Shown here piece after piece: positions 17,317 to 24,719 of a stretch of DNA of 33,580 nucleotides. The stretch lies in contig DATKCN010000373.1 of the NCBI GenBank assembly GCA_035513175.1, positions 1 to 33,580 of the forward strand, given 5' to 3'. Below the pieces are notes generated by a model. It ran no database searches, was not told where the DNA came from, and saw only the letters and a list, made by a program, of their open reading frames with translations. Every line of letters starts with the position of its first letter. The first letter of the stretch is position 1. Source of the DNA: DATKCN01 sp035513175. GTDB lineage: Bacteria > Chloroflexota > Chloroflexia > Thermomicrobiales > CFX8. Both the position numbers and the translations under genes were made by a program.

Positions 17317-18732
17317 TCAGCGCAACGTGCTGGGCAGAATGTTGAGTTCCGACCGGTACTTGGCGACGGTTCGACGCGCGATGCGAACGCCGCGCCGATG
17401 CAGCAGCTCAACGATACGCTTATCGGTCAGCGAGTCCGACTCATCCTGGATCATCTCCCGGATCATGTCCTTGACGCTCAGTGACGGCGTGAAGAAATCG
17501 CTGAATGGTATGACCTTGCGGTTCGGCAGCATGACGTACTTGTTCGCCGTCGCGCGGCTGACGGTCGATTCATGCACCCCCACCTGCTGGGCAACGGTGG
17601 CGCGCGTCAACGGACGCAGCCTGCGAACGCCGTCGCGCAGAAACTCTTCCTGCAGATCGGCGACGCACCGCGAAATGCGGGCCAGTGTCTCGTGTCGCTG
17701 GCGGACGTTGCCAAGAAACAGCTTGGCCCGCGCGACGTGCTCGCGAACGTGCGTCCGGGTCTCCTCATCCATTTCGCTGTTCTTGCGCGCCGCGAGCGCC
17801 GCCCGCGCCATCTGGTCGTAGATCGCGTTGACGCGCAGATGCGATTGGCGCGACTCGACGACCTCGACATCCAGCTGCCCCTCCGTGATGGCGATGATGA
17901 CATCGGGCGCGACGTGGGGGGATTCCAGCGGGGTTCGCCAGTAGCGGGCTTCCTGGCTCTGGAGCGGGAACGGGGTAAGGTTGCCACGAATGAAATCGCG
18001 GGCGCGCTCCACGTCTTCCGCTGTGACTCCAAGCTCGCGCGCGATCAGCCCGAATTTGTGTGCTCCCAGCTCCTGCACGTAGCGATCGACGATCTCCTCG
18101 ACGCACGGCGGCAGCTCAGCGCTGATGGAGGAGAGGTGCGCGATTTGCAGCATCAGACATTCCCGCAGGTCGCGGGCGCCAACGCCGGGCGGGGAGAGCG
18201 CCTGGATCGCCAGGAGCACATTTTCAACCTCGTCGAGCGGAACCGAGAACAGCTGTGCGATATCCCGTAGATCGCCATCGACGAAGCCCCGCTCGTCGAG
18301 GCAATCGAGAAGATACTCGGCCACCGGAACCAGCTCGCTGCCGATCAACGTCCCGATCTCCAGCGCCACCTGATCCCGTGGCCGCATCGATCCCGCGACG
18401 AGCGTCATAGGATCGAAGTCGTCGGAGTCCTCCTTCGTCGCTAGCTGCGAATACATCGTCTCGGGGAAGTCCTCGTACGACTCTGTTTTGCCATCGTGCT
18501 CATGTGAGATGAGGCACGTGACGCAAAAGGTTCCCTCGATCACGCCACCACACACCGGACAGATCGTCTCGTCCCCGACTTCGAGCGCTGGATTGGACTC
18601 CATCTCCTGGTTGATAATCGCGTCAAGCTCCTGGCGCGATAGACTGAGAATGTAGTTCGCCTCGATCAGGCTCGGCGAGATCCACTGTCGGAGCTCGGCG
18701 CCGAGCTCCATTCCGGCTTCCATACGGCTCAT
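17317..18732 (-). CDS. rpoN: RNA polymerase sigma-54 factor with Cys4 insertion
   Basis: The alternative sigma factor that recognises -24/-12 promoters and needs an AAA+ activator. It has 471 residues. Region I (ELRQWISPSLIEANYILSLS, then ELDAIINQEMESNPALE) spans 10-51. Directly after it, Cys58, Cys61, Cys70 and Cys73 form CxxC-x8-CxxC, a zinc-ribbon-like insertion absent from the well-studied proteobacterial RpoN. The core-binding domain follows, then the helix-turn-helix (TVAQQVGVHESTVSRA). The RpoN box ARRTVAKYR is at 452-460. The frame is open to 19068, but the ATG at 18732 has GGGGAGGGG 10 bases upstream and leads straight into region I. A perfect -24/-12 promoter with an overlapping inverted repeat lies about 160 bases upstream. 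No sigma-54 activator is in the window. Confidence 0.95.
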   Translation of the reverse strand: MSRMEAGMELGAELRQWISPSLIEANYILSLSRQELDAIINQEMESNPALEVGDETICPVCGGVIEGTFCVTCLISHEHDGKTESYEDFPETMYSQLATKEDSDDFDPMTLVAGSMRPRDQVALEIGTLIGSELVPVAEYLLDCLDERGFVDGDLRDIAQLFSVPLDEVENVLLAIQALSPPGVGARDLRECLMLQIAHLSSISAELPPCVEEIVDRYVQELGAHKFGLIARELGVTAEDVERARDFIRGNLTPFPLQSQEARYWRTPLESPHVAPDVIIAITEGQLDVEVVESRQSHLRVNAIYDQMARAALAARKNSEMDEETRTHVREHVARAKLFLGNVRQRHETLARISRCVADLQEEFLRDGVRRLRPLTRATVAQQVGVHESTVSRATANKYVMLPNRKVIPFSDFFTPSLSVKDMIREMIQDESDSLTDKRIVELLHRRGVRIARRTVAKYRSELNILPSTLR

Positions 18733-18857
18733 ACGCGCTGTTCCCCTCCCCGACATGCCCGCAAGACCCGGTGCGGCGGGTAGCACGCCCTCAGAACCCA
18801 TGGTCTGATTCTTGCTATCCCAAAGGTCAACACCACCTCGCGAGATGTAAGGTAGCA

Positions 18858-18889
18858 CGTAAGCGGCTGTCTCGCATGCCCCGCTTACG
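18858..18889. repeat. 9-bp inverted repeat at the rpoN transcription start (possible operator)
   Basis: CGTAAGCGG (18858-18866) and CCGCTTACG (18881-18889) are exact reverse complements 14 bases apart. The right arm touches the -12 element of the sigma-54 promoter, and the predicted start point (about 18878) falls in the spacer. That position suits a repressor site or a 5'-UTR hairpin. Confidence 0.55.
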
Positions 18890-18903
18890 CAATCAACGTG
18901 CCA
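18889..18903 (-). promoter_or_regulatory. sigma-54 (-24/-12) promoter upstream of rpoN
   Basis: On the minus strand TGGCACG, four bases (TTGA) and TTGC match the sigma-54 consensus TGGCACG-N4-TTGC exactly, with GG and GC ten bases apart. Transcription would begin near 18878 and run about 145 bases to the rpoN ATG. The rest of 18733-19055 shows only the extended -10 listed separately. Confidence 0.7.
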
Positions 18904-18968
18904 CGCGTATAGCATGGCGCTGGCGCGAAAACGTCGGTCGTCACGACGGGCGCGGCGGCGTGGCCGTC

Positions 18969-18977
18969 TGCTAAGAT
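18969..18977 (+). promoter_or_regulatory. possible extended -10 for the site-2 protease gene
   Basis: TGCTAAGAT is a TGn-extended -10 box about 80 bases before the protease start. I see no -35 match at 16-18 bases. Low confidence. Confidence 0.3.
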
Positions 18978-19055
18978 GACGATCATGATCACCTGAGTCA
19001 GGAGACCCTTGGGGTCGGCGCCGGGAACTACCCGGGCCGTGGAGCGGTGGACCGT

Positions 19056-20204
19056 GTGAGACGAACATTCAAGCTGGGTTCAGCGCGCGGCGTGTCGATT
19101 CGCGTCCATCCCACGTTCGGGCTCCTGCTCATCTGGGTCGCCTACCAATGGGGCGTCAGTTCTGGCGCTGGACTGCCCGGCATGGTGTTCGGTGTGCTCG
19201 TGCTGCTCGCCGTGTTCGGGTGCGTTTTGTTGCATGAGCTCGGTCATGCCGCGGTGGCCATGCACTATGGTCTGAAGGTTCGCGACATCACGTTGCTTCC
19301 GATCGGTGGCGTGGCGAGGGTCGAGCACATGGTCCTCAAGCCGCGCGCCGAGATACTTATCGCGCTGGCCGGACCGCTCGTTAACCTGATCATCACGCTC
19401 GTCGTAACCCCTGCCGTCCTGCTCGTCGCCGCCGCCCGGCACAGCGACCATCCACTGATGATCCTGTTGTACGCCGATGAGATCTCGGTCGCGGGCTTCC
19501 TCCTGTATATCTGGATCGCCAACGTCCTTCTCGCGCTGTTCAACCTGCTGCCCGCCTTCCCGATGGACGGCGGCCGCGTCCTGCGCGCGGTCATTACGCG
19601 CTTCACGGATCGCTTCACCGCGACGCGGATCGCCGTCCACATCGGTCAGGTGTTTGCCGTGGCGCTTATGATCGCCGGCATCGTCGCGGGTGATGTGCTG
19701 TTGCCACTCGTCGGCATCTTTGTCATCGCCGCGGGATTCATGGAAGCCCGCTTCGTGCGGATGGAGTCGAGGCTGCGGAAATTGCTCGTCGGCCAGTTCG
19801 CGCTCTGGGAGTCGGGAGGCATCGAGCCGGATGTTCCGCTCGCATTCGCCGTCCGGGACGGCCCGAAAGACCTCGTCGTCACCCAGGCCGGGACGGTGAT
19901 CGGCATGCTCTGGCGGCAGGACGTATTGCGCCACCTGCACGGGTCGCACCGTGAGATCATCGTCCGCGACGTCATGGACCGCCGCTTCGCGACGGTCGAG
20001 GTAACTGATTCCGTGCTCGACGTTCGCACGCTGCTGCTGAACTCGAACAGGTCAGCCGTCGCGGTGGTCCAGGATGGCCAGTACCGAGGCATCTTCACCA
20101 GCGACCGGCTCGATCACGTCTACGCTCACGTCAGCGCCCACGGCTCGCGTTGGCGGCGGCGAGCGCGGGCATTCGTCCAGCGGCTGCGTTATTCGTCTCA
20201 GTAA
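19056..20204 (+). CDS. site-2 protease (M50) with C-terminal CBS-like domain
   Basis: An intramembrane zinc metalloprotease of 382 residues. The zinc motif HELGH (His60, Glu61, His64) lies in the second membrane helix, and NLLPAFPMDGGR supplies the third ligand Asp171. Helices occupy about 20-40, 45-70, 88-115, 145-170 and 190-220. The C-terminal 140 residues are soluble and read as a CBS pair: an IGMLWRQDVLRHL turn, then VRDVMDRRFATVEVTDSV and AVVQDGQYRGIFTSDRLDHV. This matches the M50 subfamily with CBS domains, which may sense adenine nucleotides. A basic tail ends the protein. I prefer the GTG at 19056 because GGAG is then 9 bases upstream; the GTG at 19047 has GGAG only 2 bases away. Divergent from rpoN; substrate unknown. 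Confidence 0.88.
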   Translation: MRRTFKLGSARGVSIRVHPTFGLLLIWVAYQWGVSSGAGLPGMVFGVLVLLAVFGCVLLHELGHAAVAMHYGLKVRDITLLPIGGVARVEHMVLKPRAEILIALAGPLVNLIITLVVTPAVLLVAAARHSDHPLMILLYADEISVAGFLLYIWIANVLLALFNLLPAFPMDGGRVLRAVITRFTDRFTATRIAVHIGQVFAVALMIAGIVAGDVLLPLVGIFVIAAGFMEARFVRMESRLRKLLVGQFALWESGGIEPDVPLAFAVRDGPKDLVVTQAGTVIGMLWRQDVLRHLHGSHREIIVRDVMDRRFATVEVTDSVLDVRTLLLNSNRSAVAVVQDGQYRGIFTSDRLDHVYAHVSAHGSRWRRRARAFVQRLRYSSQ

Positions 20205-20296
20205 CAACCCGGATTGGGAATGAGGCAGGCCGGCTCGACGTTCTACGGTACGATCGTCAGGAATGAGACTTACTCGCAGAACGACGCAAGAACAGC

Positions 20297-20325
20297 TTGA
20301 CCCATGCGAACGAACAGGTTACGAT
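20297..20325 (+). promoter_or_regulatory. promoter of the Rrf2 regulator / cysteine desulfurase operon
   Basis: TTGACC (20297-20302), exactly 17 bases, then TACGAT (20320-20325). Transcription would start near 20332, 41 bases before the Rrf2 ATG. An inverted repeat covers the -10 box. Confidence 0.7.
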
Positions 20326-20331
20326 TCGTTC
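20308..20331. promoter_or_regulatory. candidate Rrf2 operator overlapping the -10 box
   Basis: GAACGAA (20308-20314) and TTCGTTC (20325-20331) form a perfect 7-bp inverted repeat with a 10-base gap that contains most of the -10 box. Rrf2-family regulators bind such dyads as dimers and often repress their own operon. The assignment rests on position. Confidence 0.5.
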
Positions 20332-20372
20332 CAGCACCCAGGGACGGCGCGATCGCGAAAGGACGCCGCCGC

Positions 20373-20840
20373 ATGAAAGTTTCCACCCGTGGAGAATATG
20401 GGATGAGGGCCATGGTCTCGCTGGCGCGCGAGTACGGCAACGGTCCCGTTGCGCTCACCAGTGTAGCGCACGACTCATCGGTCCCAGCCGCCTATCTCGA
20501 GCAGCTCATGGGTGTCATGCGTCGCGCCGGCCTGATCGTGTCGACCCGTGGCGCGCACGGTGGCTACGAGCTCGCGCGCGCGCCGGAGGACATTCGTGTC
20601 GGTGACATCTATCGCGTCCTGGAAGGACCGGTCGCGCCCATGGAGTGCGTCTCCGAGGTCGAGTCCGAGGACATATGCCCGCTGCTGGATGGTTGCGCCA
20701 CGCGCGTCGTCTGGCTGAAGGTCCGTGACAACATTGTCGAGGCGTTGGACTCCACGACGCTGGCGGATCTCATCGGCGGTAGTCGCCCGCGCCGGCCACG
20801 GACGGCGAAGGCGATTCCACTCGAAACCGCGCACCCCTGA
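20373..20840 (+). CDS. Rrf2 family transcriptional regulator (IscR-like)
   Basis: A 155-residue winged-helix regulator. Residues 1-85 are the DNA-binding domain: MKVSTRGEYGMRAM at the start, the recognition region SVPAAYLEQLMGVMRRAGLI, and the wing GAHGGYELAR typical of Rrf2 proteins. Cys92, Cys102 and Cys108 (C-x9-C-x5-C) lie where IscR carries its three [2Fe-2S] Cys ligands, so it may sense Fe-S status. The first spacing is longer than the usual x5. The C-terminal 25 residues are Arg/Pro-rich. The frame reaches back to 20304, but that lies within the promoter; the ATG at 20373 has GAAAGGA about 11 bases upstream and is the family N-terminus. The cysteine desulfurase follows after 55 bases, the classic iscR-iscS arrangement. 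Confidence 0.9.
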   Translation: MKVSTRGEYGMRAMVSLAREYGNGPVALTSVAHDSSVPAAYLEQLMGVMRRAGLIVSTRGAHGGYELARAPEDIRVGDIYRVLEGPVAPMECVSEVESEDICPLLDGCATRVVWLKVRDNIVEALDSTTLADLIGGSRPRRPRTAKAIPLETAHP

Positions 20841-20895
20841 CAGAGACGATGCCCCGGTCTGCGCCCGCCCCGCGTTCCGACGGAGGAGTCGGTCG

Positions 20896-22074
20896 ATGAA
20901 TGACGCCTGCATCTATCTCGACCACGCCGCCACGACACCCGTGGACCCGCGTGTCCTCGATGCGATGCTGCCCTTCTTTTCCGAACGCTACGGCAACCCG
21001 TCCAGCGTGTATGACCTTGGTCGCGATGCCCGCGCCGGTCTCGACTGGGCGCGGGAGACGCTGGCGCACCTCCTCAATTGCCAGTCCTCGGAGATCATCA
21101 TGACGAGCGGCGCGACGGAGGCCAACAACGCCGCGATCAAGGGGGTTGCCTGGGGGCGTCGCCTTCAGGGCGAGCAGCCCGGCGGCCACATCGTCATCTC
21201 GGCGATCGAGCACCCGTCCGTCTTGCAGGCGGCAGGCTCGCTCGACCTCCACGGATTCGAGATGACACACGTTCTGCCTGACAAGGATGGCATCGTCGCG
21301 CCGGATGCCGTTGCGGCGGCGCTTCGACCAGACACGTGCCTGATTTCCGTCATGCTCGCTAGCAATGAGATCGGCACAATCCAGCCGCTCCAGGACATCG
21401 CCCGCGTGGCGCGCGAGCGCGGCATTGCGATGCATACCGATGCCGTACAGGCTGCGGGGGCGCTGCCGCTCGATGTCGACCTACTCGGCGTGGACCTGCT
21501 CACCCTCAGCGCCCACAAGTTCTACGGTCCCAAGGGCGTCGGCGCGCTGTACGCCCGCCAAGGCGTCCCGCTCGCCTGGCAGCAACACGGAGGCGGTCAG
21601 GAGAACACACGCCGAGGAGGCACCGAGAACGTTGCGCTCATCGTCGGCATGGCGACAGCCCTCGCCCTGGCGTACCACGAACTCGAAGAGCGTGTCGCAC
21701 ACACGCGCACGTTGCGCGATCGCCTGATAGACGAGCTGCTGGAGCGCGTTCCCGATGCGCGCCTCAACGGTCATGCGGAGCGCCGGCTCCCGAACAACGT
21801 CAACCTCACATTCGGCGGCGTCGATGGCGAGCCGCTACTGCTGAGTCTCGACATGCTCGGCATCGCCGCGTCAAGTGGCTCGGCCTGCTCGACTGGCTCA
21901 ATGGAGCCCTCACACGTCCTCCGAGCGATCGGGCTGGACGATGGCATGGCGCGCGGATCATTGCGGCTCACCGTCGGGAAGGACAACACCCGTGACGAGA
22001 TCGACCGCGCAATCGAGTCGATCGCCAGCGTCATCGCGAGAATCCGCGCGTTGACGGCGGCAGGCTACGCCTGA
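20896..22074 (+). CDS. cysteine desulfurase (NifS/IscS family)
   Basis: A PLP-dependent enzyme of 392 residues that takes sulfur from cysteine for Fe-S clusters and thiolated tRNA. It starts IYLDHAATTPVDPRV, with the PLP-contact block TSGATEANNAAIKG. The PLP lysine Lys208 is in SAHKFYGPKG, and the catalytic Cys331 is in SSGSACSTGS, the short loop of NifS/IscS group I enzymes. RRGGTENVALIVGMATAL is a further family block. The start ATG at 20896 follows GGAGGAG by 7 bases; the frame is open further upstream, but that part overlaps the Rrf2 gene. Co-transcription with the Rrf2 regulator implies iron-sulfur homeostasis. No scaffold (iscU/sufU) gene follows; the next gene, scpB, is convergent and overlaps the end by 10 bases. 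Confidence 0.95.
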   Translation: MNDACIYLDHAATTPVDPRVLDAMLPFFSERYGNPSSVYDLGRDARAGLDWARETLAHLLNCQSSEIIMTSGATEANNAAIKGVAWGRRLQGEQPGGHIVISAIEHPSVLQAAGSLDLHGFEMTHVLPDKDGIVAPDAVAAALRPDTCLISVMLASNEIGTIQPLQDIARVARERGIAMHTDAVQAAGALPLDVDLLGVDLLTLSAHKFYGPKGVGALYARQGVPLAWQQHGGGQENTRRGGTENVALIVGMATALALAYHELEERVAHTRTLRDRLIDELLERVPDARLNGHAERRLPNNVNLTFGGVDGEPLLLSLDMLGIAASSGSACSTGSMEPSHVLRAIGLDDGMARGSLRLTVGKDNTRDEIDRAIESIASVIARIRALTAAGYA

Positions 22075-22634
22075 ACGCCGGACTCCGGAGGATCAGGCAG
22101 TTCGCTGAGCGACATCAGCCCAAAGAATTGCAGGAACATCGAGGTCGTGCCGTACTCCACGGGACTCCCCGCCGTCGGCCGCCTCCCCAGCGTTTCAATC
22201 AGCTCGCGTGCGATCAGCGTCGAAAGCACGCCACTGGAGTCCACGCCGCGAACTGCCTCGATCTCGGCGCGCGTAACTGGCTGCCGGTACGCGACGAGCG
22301 CCAGCGTCTCCAGCGCGGCAGTTGACAGCCTGGCACGCCGCTCGATGCCCAGCAGCCGGGCGACGGGGCGCGCGTAACGTGGCTCAGTGACGAGTTGCAC
22401 GCTTTCCCCGGAACGCTGTAAAGCGACGCCGCGCTTTGTTTCCATTAGTTGGCGTTCCAGCATGTCAATCGCCGCTCGGACATTCCGGCGGCTCCAGCCT
22501 AGCGCGGCGGCGAGCGTCACAATGTCCTCCGTCTCGCCGGAGGCGAAGAGCATCGCTTCCAGGACGGCAGGCGCGTCGTCCTCATCGAATTCCATCAGCT
22601 CAAGCTGCGGTTGGACCGGCGCCGGATCAGTCAT
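22065..22634 (-). CDS. scpB: segregation and condensation protein B
   Basis: An SMC-complex accessory subunit of 189 residues with two winged-helix domains. Block 1 is APAVLEAMLFASGETEDIVTLA; block 2 is LSTAALETLALVAYRQPVTRAEIEAVRGVDSSGVL, the most conserved stretch of ScpB. GRRPTAGSPVEYGTT and the FLQFFGLMSLSELP end also fit. The start ATG at 22634 overlaps the scpA stop (ATGACTGA), so translation is coupled. The last gene of the M50-HD-scpA-scpB operon; its end overlaps the cysteine desulfurase gene by 10 bases. It binds ScpA and, with Smc, condenses chromosomes; smc itself is not in the window. Confidence 0.95.
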   Translation of the reverse strand: MTDPAPVQPQLELMEFDEDDAPAVLEAMLFASGETEDIVTLAAALGWSRRNVRAAIDMLERQLMETKRGVALQRSGESVQLVTEPRYARPVARLLGIERRARLSTAALETLALVAYRQPVTRAEIEAVRGVDSSGVLSTLIARELIETLGRRPTAGSPVEYGTTSMFLQFFGLMSLSELPDPPESGVQA

Positions 22635-23385
22635 CTGCCGCCGCGTCTGCATTGCCCAGGTCCGCAAGCCCCTCGATCCTGATGTCGCCGAACAGGTCGT
22701 CCTGCCTGACGTGCACCTCGCCCCTGCGCCACAGCGTCAGCAACGCGATGAAGCCCGCGATGCGGGTCGAGCGCGTCTCGCTTCCAACCATGTCCCTGAA
22801 GGACGTGCGCCGTGAGCGCGAAAGGAACGAACGGAACCGGTCGATCATGTCGGAAATCGTGACGAGCGGGGTCATCGCCACCACGTCCGGCGCCGGGCGT
22901 GCCCTCGTCAGCGTCCGAAGCAGGGCGCGATGCAGGTGCGCGAGCGGTGGCGGCACGAGCACGATGCGCGTCGGCGCCTCCAGCTCGCGTCGTCCGCGGC
23001 TGAATGTCTGCACACCACTCACATGGCGGTCACGCAGCATCTCAGCCGATTGCTTCGCCTGCTGGTAGTCGCGGAGTTGAGCAGCCAGATCGTCGACATC
23101 GGTCTCCGGTTCAAGAGCATCCGGCCGTGGCAACAGCGACCGCGACTTCAGCACCAGCAGCCGCGCCGCGATGCCCGCGAACTCTGCCAGCATGGCGGGA
23201 GGTGGGTCCCGCATGTCCGCGATGTACGCCAGGAACCCATCCGTGACCGTCACGAGTGACAGATTGGATATCTCCATCCGCTCGCGTTCGATCAGCGACA
23301 GCAGCACGTCAAGCGCGCCCTCGAACGAGGGCAGCCTGAGCTGGTAACCCGCCAGCGACTCATGAGCCATCGCGCTGCGCGTCAT
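22627..23385 (-). CDS. scpA: segregation and condensation protein A
   Basis: A kleisin subunit of the Smc-ScpAB condensin, 252 residues. The N-terminal SMC-binding region reads LRLPSFEGALDVLLSLIERERMEI, followed by ISNLSLVTVTDGFLAYI and FAGIAARLLVLKSRSLLP, the ScpA signature. The C-terminal winged-helix part (TRIAGFIALLTLWRRGEV, then VHVRQDDLFGDI) matches the head-binding end. The frame is open to 23589, but the extra N-terminus is Arg-rich and lies inside the HD gene. The ATG at 23385 overlaps the HD stop codon as ATGA and leads to the normal ScpA start, so I use it. It overlaps scpB by 8 bases. Confidence 0.95.
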   Translation of the reverse strand: MTRSAMAHESLAGYQLRLPSFEGALDVLLSLIERERMEISNLSLVTVTDGFLAYIADMRDPPPAMLAEFAGIAARLLVLKSRSLLPRPDALEPETDVDDLAAQLRDYQQAKQSAEMLRDRHVSGVQTFSRGRRELEAPTRIVLVPPPLAHLHRALLRTLTRARPAPDVVAMTPLVTISDMIDRFRSFLSRSRRTSFRDMVGSETRSTRIAGFIALLTLWRRGEVHVRQDDLFGDIRIEGLADLGNADAAADD

Positions 23386-23948
23386 CGAATCACCGCATTG
23401 TCGGCGGCAACGAGCGCGGCCAGCAGCGGATCGTCGACGACGGTATCCTCTTCGTGCCGTGAGATCAGCTCGCAGCAGCGTTCGGAAGCGCCGGCCGCAC
23501 GGGCGAGCGACGCGCCCAGCTGTGCGTGATGCTCGGCGAGATACAGGCCGTGCAGCCAGCGCGGATGCCGCTCGGTCGTCAATCGGCAATTCAGGCCCGG
23601 AACCCGCCGCGCGAGCACGCTCAGCGCCCGCGCCGGCGACCCCGCCATTCCGCAGTCATCGGCCTTGCCGGCATCGTGCAGCAGCGCCGCCAGCAGCAGG
23701 TCCGGATCGTCACACCCGCGCTCGACGAGATGGCGACGCACCCGCAACTGATGTGAGCGGTCGAACGGGGACAGGCGCGCCAGCAGCGCCCACTGCTCCT
23801 CGTTCGACACCAGCCTCCGAAGCTCGTCGTCTATCCCGGGATCGGAGACATTAAGCACCGACGCGACGAACTGCCTGACCCGCCAGACGCTGGAGCCGGT
23901 CCGAAACAGCGAGCGCCGCGCGCGAATGGACTCGGAGATTCCGGTCAC
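23382..23948 (-). CDS. HD domain protein
   Basis: A 188-residue protein with an HD-type phosphohydrolase core. His66 in FDRSHQLRV, His91-Asp92 in LLAALLHDAGK, a later His pair in YLAEHHAQLGA and His-Glu-Glu-Asp in ISRHEEDT follow the HD-domain order, with a final Asp in LVAADNAV. HD proteins hydrolyse nucleotides or phosphoesters with bound metal; substrate unknown. Its start codon overlaps the M50 stop (ATGA) and its stop overlaps the scpA start (ATGA), so expression is tightly tied to both. HD genes between the M50 protease and scpA are not part of the usual bacterial scp cluster I know, which makes a link to lineage-specific condensin or cell-cycle control worth considering. Confidence 0.85.
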   Translation of the reverse strand: MTGISESIRARRSLFRTGSSVWRVRQFVASVLNVSDPGIDDELRRLVSNEEQWALLARLSPFDRSHQLRVRRHLVERGCDDPDLLLAALLHDAGKADDCGMAGSPARALSVLARRVPGLNCRLTTERHPRWLHGLYLAEHHAQLGASLARAAGASERCCELISRHEEDTVVDDPLLAALVAADNAVIR

Positions 23949-24586
23949 AGAACCCCCTGCCCCACGATCGCGCCACGAAAGAGGTCGAACACCGGGAGAT
24001 ACATGGCTGCAATGATTCCACGTCCGCCCATCAGAATCACGACGAGTAGAATGGCAAAGCCATACCGTTCCATCGGCACGATGTACTGATACCAGAACGC
24101 GGGCAGGAACCCCGTCAGAATCTTCAAGCCGTCCAGCGGGGGTATCGGGATCATGTTGAACGCCGCCATCAGGAGGTTCACGAAGATCATCTGGGTGACG
24201 AGCGTGTAGTCGAAGCCATCCAGCTCCGCTCCGCTGAAACGCAGCGGAATCGCCAGCGCTGTCGCGATTATGATGTTGGAAAGCGGTCCCGCGGCTGCCG
24301 TAACTGCCATTCCCTTGCGATGGCCCTGCAGCAGATTCGGGTTCACGGGAACGGGCCGTCCCCAGCCGAATGCCGGCCAGCCGAGGGAGATCAGCATCAG
24401 CCCTATGAAGCCAATCGGGTCAAAGTGGGCGATGGGATTCAGCGTAATGCGGCCCATGCGCGCCGCCGTCGGATCGCCGAGACGCAGGGCGGTCCAGGCG
24501 TGCGCGAACTCGTGGATGGTGACGCCGATGATGAAGCCGATCATTCTGGCGAGCACGACATCCGAGTCGAGGTTCGATCCGATCAT
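23945..24586 (-). CDS. compact site-2 protease-like membrane metalloprotease (M50)
   Basis: A 213-residue membrane protein. HEFAHAW at residues 25-31 gives the zinc HExxH (His25, Glu26, His29) in the first helix. NMIPIPPLDG near residue 150 gives the NPxPPLDG-type third-ligand motif. GHRKGMAVTAAAGPLSN is the family's conserved loop plus helix. No CBS or PDZ domain is attached, so it is of the short M50 type often found next to trpS, scpA and scpB. Substrate unknown. It is the first gene of the overlapping operon HD-scpA-scpB. The ATG at 24586 is followed closely by the first helix. The opp terminator lies about 75 bases upstream; I see no strong promoter between them. Confidence 0.9.
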   Translation of the reverse strand: MIGSNLDSDVVLARMIGFIIGVTIHEFAHAWTALRLGDPTAARMGRITLNPIAHFDPIGFIGLMLISLGWPAFGWGRPVPVNPNLLQGHRKGMAVTAAAGPLSNIIIATALAIPLRFSGAELDGFDYTLVTQMIFVNLLMAAFNMIPIPPLDGLKILTGFLPAFWYQYIVPMERYGFAILLVVILMGGRGIIAAMYLPVFDLFRGAIVGQGVL

Positions 24587-24660
24587 CCAGGAGCGCGGCC
24601 TTTCGTGACTTCAGGCGCCCGATCGACGCCTGCGACGCCTCGTCAGTAAACACCACCTGG

Positions 24661-24693
24661 ACGAAAAGGCGCCACGGACTGAACCGTGGCGCC
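24661..24693 (-). terminator. rho-independent terminator of the opp operon
   Basis: On the minus strand GGCGCCACGG, loop TTCAGT and CCGTGGCGCC form a perfect 10-bp stem followed by TTTTCGT. It lies 27 bases after the oppF stop codon and isolates opp from the M50-scp operon on the same strand. Confidence 0.9.
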
Positions 24694-24719
24694 GTGCAGA
24701 CGTGGTCGATCGGTGCGCG

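Noticed and set aside
16778..17821. Plus-strand open frame across pyrB and rpoN
   Set aside because: Antisense to two conserved genes and without any recognisable domain.
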